Part shown: one piece after another, positions 62,996 to 64,000 of the stretch | Position numbering within the stretch: position 1 is the stretch's first letter | Layout: each line of letters opens with the position of its first letter | Origin: SIG299 sp964541485 | GTDB taxonomy: Bacteria; Bacillota; Clostridia; Lachnospirales; Lachnospiraceae | Assembly (NCBI GenBank): GCA_964541485.1 | Contig: CAZIQL010000001.1 | Location: 62,001 to 126,000 of the forward strand | DNA: 64,000 nucleotides | Direction of reading: 5' to 3' | Translations under genes and position numbers: made by a program | Notes under the pieces: generated by a model | Database searches by the model: none | Told to the model about the DNA's origin: nothing | What the model saw: only the letters and a program-made list of their open reading frames with translations

Positions 62996-63853
62996 CTAAA
63001 ACAGGCTCTGCACCGCACCTGCAATCTTCTTTGCCACATATGGATTGTTCATCGTATACAGATGAATTCCGTCCACATCATTGGCAAGCAGATCCACAAT
63101 CTGGTCAATCGCATACGCAATACCGGCATCCCGAAGTGCTTCCGGGTTATGCTCATAGCGCTGCATGATCTTTACAAACTTCGATGGCAGACTGGCACCG
63201 CACATACTCACCATACGCTCAATCTGGCTCTTACTCATGACCGGCATAATACCTGCCTCTATCGGTACCTCAATGCCCGCAATCTGTGTCTTTTCACGGA
63301 ACCTGTAAAAGGCATCATTATCAAAAAAGAGCTGGGTAATCAGATGGTCCGCTCCAGCATCCACCTTTTTCTTTAAATTGCGGATATCCTCAACCATATC
63401 CTTAGCCTCAATATGAACCTCCGGATAGCAGGCTCCGGCAATATCGTAATCCCCATGTTCCTTAATAAACGTAATCAAATCGCTCGCATAGCGGAACTCG
63501 TTCTTTGGTGGAATGTCCGGATTGATGTCACCGCGCAGTGCCAGAATATTTTCAATGCCGCGCTTGTCCACTTCGGCAAGCACCGCAAGAATCTCATCCC
63601 TGGAATAATTGATGCATGGCAGATGCAATACCGGCTCTACCTTATTATCCTCTTTGATTTTCGATGCGATATCAAGTGCCAGTCCGCTGTTTCCACTACC
63701 GGCAGCGCTAAACGTTACACTGATAAAATCCGGGGTAAGCCCCTCTAATTCCTCCAACATCTGATACACGGTAGTAATACTGCTCGTTTTCTTTGGTGGA
63801 AATACTTCAAACGAAAATACGGTTTTTTCCTGAAACATTTCTCTGATTTTCAT
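62996..63853 (-). CDS. metF: Methylenetetrahydrofolate reductase
   Basis: Produces 5-methyl-tetrahydrofolate for methionine synthesis and, in acetogens, for the methyl branch. 285 residues, FAD-type TIM barrel: FSFEVFPPKK at the N-terminus with catalytic Glu, LALRGDINPD, GACYPEVHIEA, and DHLITQLFFDNDAFYRF. AGGAG upstream. A terminator separates it from the gene to the right. Confidence 0.95.
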   Translation of the reverse strand: MKIREMFQEKTVFSFEVFPPKKTSSITTVYQMLEELEGLTPDFISVTFSAAGSGNSGLALDIASKIKEDNKVEPVLHLPCINYSRDEILAVLAEVDKRGIENILALRGDINPDIPPKNEFRYASDLITFIKEHGDYDIAGACYPEVHIEAKDMVEDIRNLKKKVDAGADHLITQLFFDNDAFYRFREKTQIAGIEVPIEAGIMPVMSKSQIERMVSMCGASLPSKFVKIMQRYEHNPEALRDAGIAYAIDQIVDLLANDVDGIHLYTMNNPYVAKKIAGAVQSLF

Positions 63854-63888
63854 TGTGCTTTTCTCCTTTTATTCTCCTTCTGAAAAAC

Positions 63889-63912
63889 CACCCTGACATT
63901 TCTGTCAGGGTG
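63889..63912 (-). terminator. Terminator of the right-edge gene
   Basis: Perfect 10-base-pair stem CACCCTGACA / TGTCAGGGTG with a 4-base loop; minus-strand tail GGTTTTTC. Confidence 0.88.
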
Positions 63913-63933
63913 TCTGGTTATTTTAACACTTCT

Positions 63934-64000
63934 TTATTCATTCTGTAAATCCTGCGCAAGATAATAAATATTCGTAAGCGACGCATTGACTCTGCCCATG
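63934..64000 (-). CDS. C-terminal end of an unidentified protein (partial)
   Basis: Minus-strand frame entering from the right edge and ending in TAA at 63934-63936. The last residues read MGRVNASLTNIYYLAQDLQN then E. Too short to identify; the terminator beyond it supports a real gene end. Confidence 0.55.
   Translation of the reverse strand, partial: MGRVNASLTNIYYLAQDLQNE

Overview
The window looks like a chromosomal segment of a gut-type low-GC Firmicute of the family Lachnospiraceae. The reasons are AGGAGG-type ribosome sites throughout, TTGACA/TATAAT promoters, Gram-positive proteins (FtsEX with an M23 partner, CdaR/PucR regulator, MsmK, YitT), a non-discriminating-type AspRS, and a dense set of plant-polysaccharide and polyol catabolism genes. 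No phage, plasmid, insertion sequence, tRNA or rRNA was seen. The family assignment is inference.

Layout: 49-7559 (minus strand) is one operon with a GH105-type unsaturated rhamnogalacturonyl hydrolase followed by a lipoprotein binding protein and an Opp/Dpp-type importer; a divergent AraC regulator lies at 7890. 8824-10875 is a chemoreceptor. 10924-17305 is a myo-inositol operon (iolJ-C-B-D-E) preceded by a DeoR regulator, with iolG divergent at 17514; both iol promoters carry the same putative operator. 18761 is a small acidic membrane protein, followed by the first hairpin repeat array (19183-19360). 19399-20944 is two-subunit L-serine dehydratase. 21106-24854 is a GH43-like protein, a GH4 and a GH28 polygalacturonase. 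25030 is RF3, 26661 a membrane GGDEF protein. 28415-31424 is an ACT protein-hom-phosphoglycerate mutase-like operon, the last gene being a candidate homoserine kinase. 31576-35881 is ftsE-ftsX-M23 hydrolase-ctpA. 35960-41130 holds a CdaR regulator, a MacB-like fused ABC protein and the MsmK-type ATPase. 41373-43947 holds YitT, an LCP-like degenerate protein and a short-chain dehydrogenase. 44025-44181 is the second repeat array, next to a decayed gene. 44776-49723 holds TcdA, an aldehyde dehydrogenase, AspRS, an unassigned structured RNA gene and a 2-hydroxyacid dehydrogenase. 49891-58164 holds GH36, MscL with a zinc ribbon, GdhA, a cysteine-cluster protein, a lipid kinase and GH31. 58185-60974 is a TetM/EF-G-like GTPase fused to a YacP/Rae1-type NYN ribonuclease. 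61153-62616 holds an HTH-Uma2 nuclease and an MBL-fold hydrolase, then a broken DNA glycosylase gene, metF, and the C-terminus of one more gene at the right edge.

Most genes are ordinary metabolism. The items most likely to be new are the translational GTPase-ribonuclease fusion, the RNA gene at about 48464-48715, and two intergenic arrays of a 35-base GGGGCAT palindrome. Start codons were moved inward in many genes where a ribosome site or a promoter excludes the longest reading frame.
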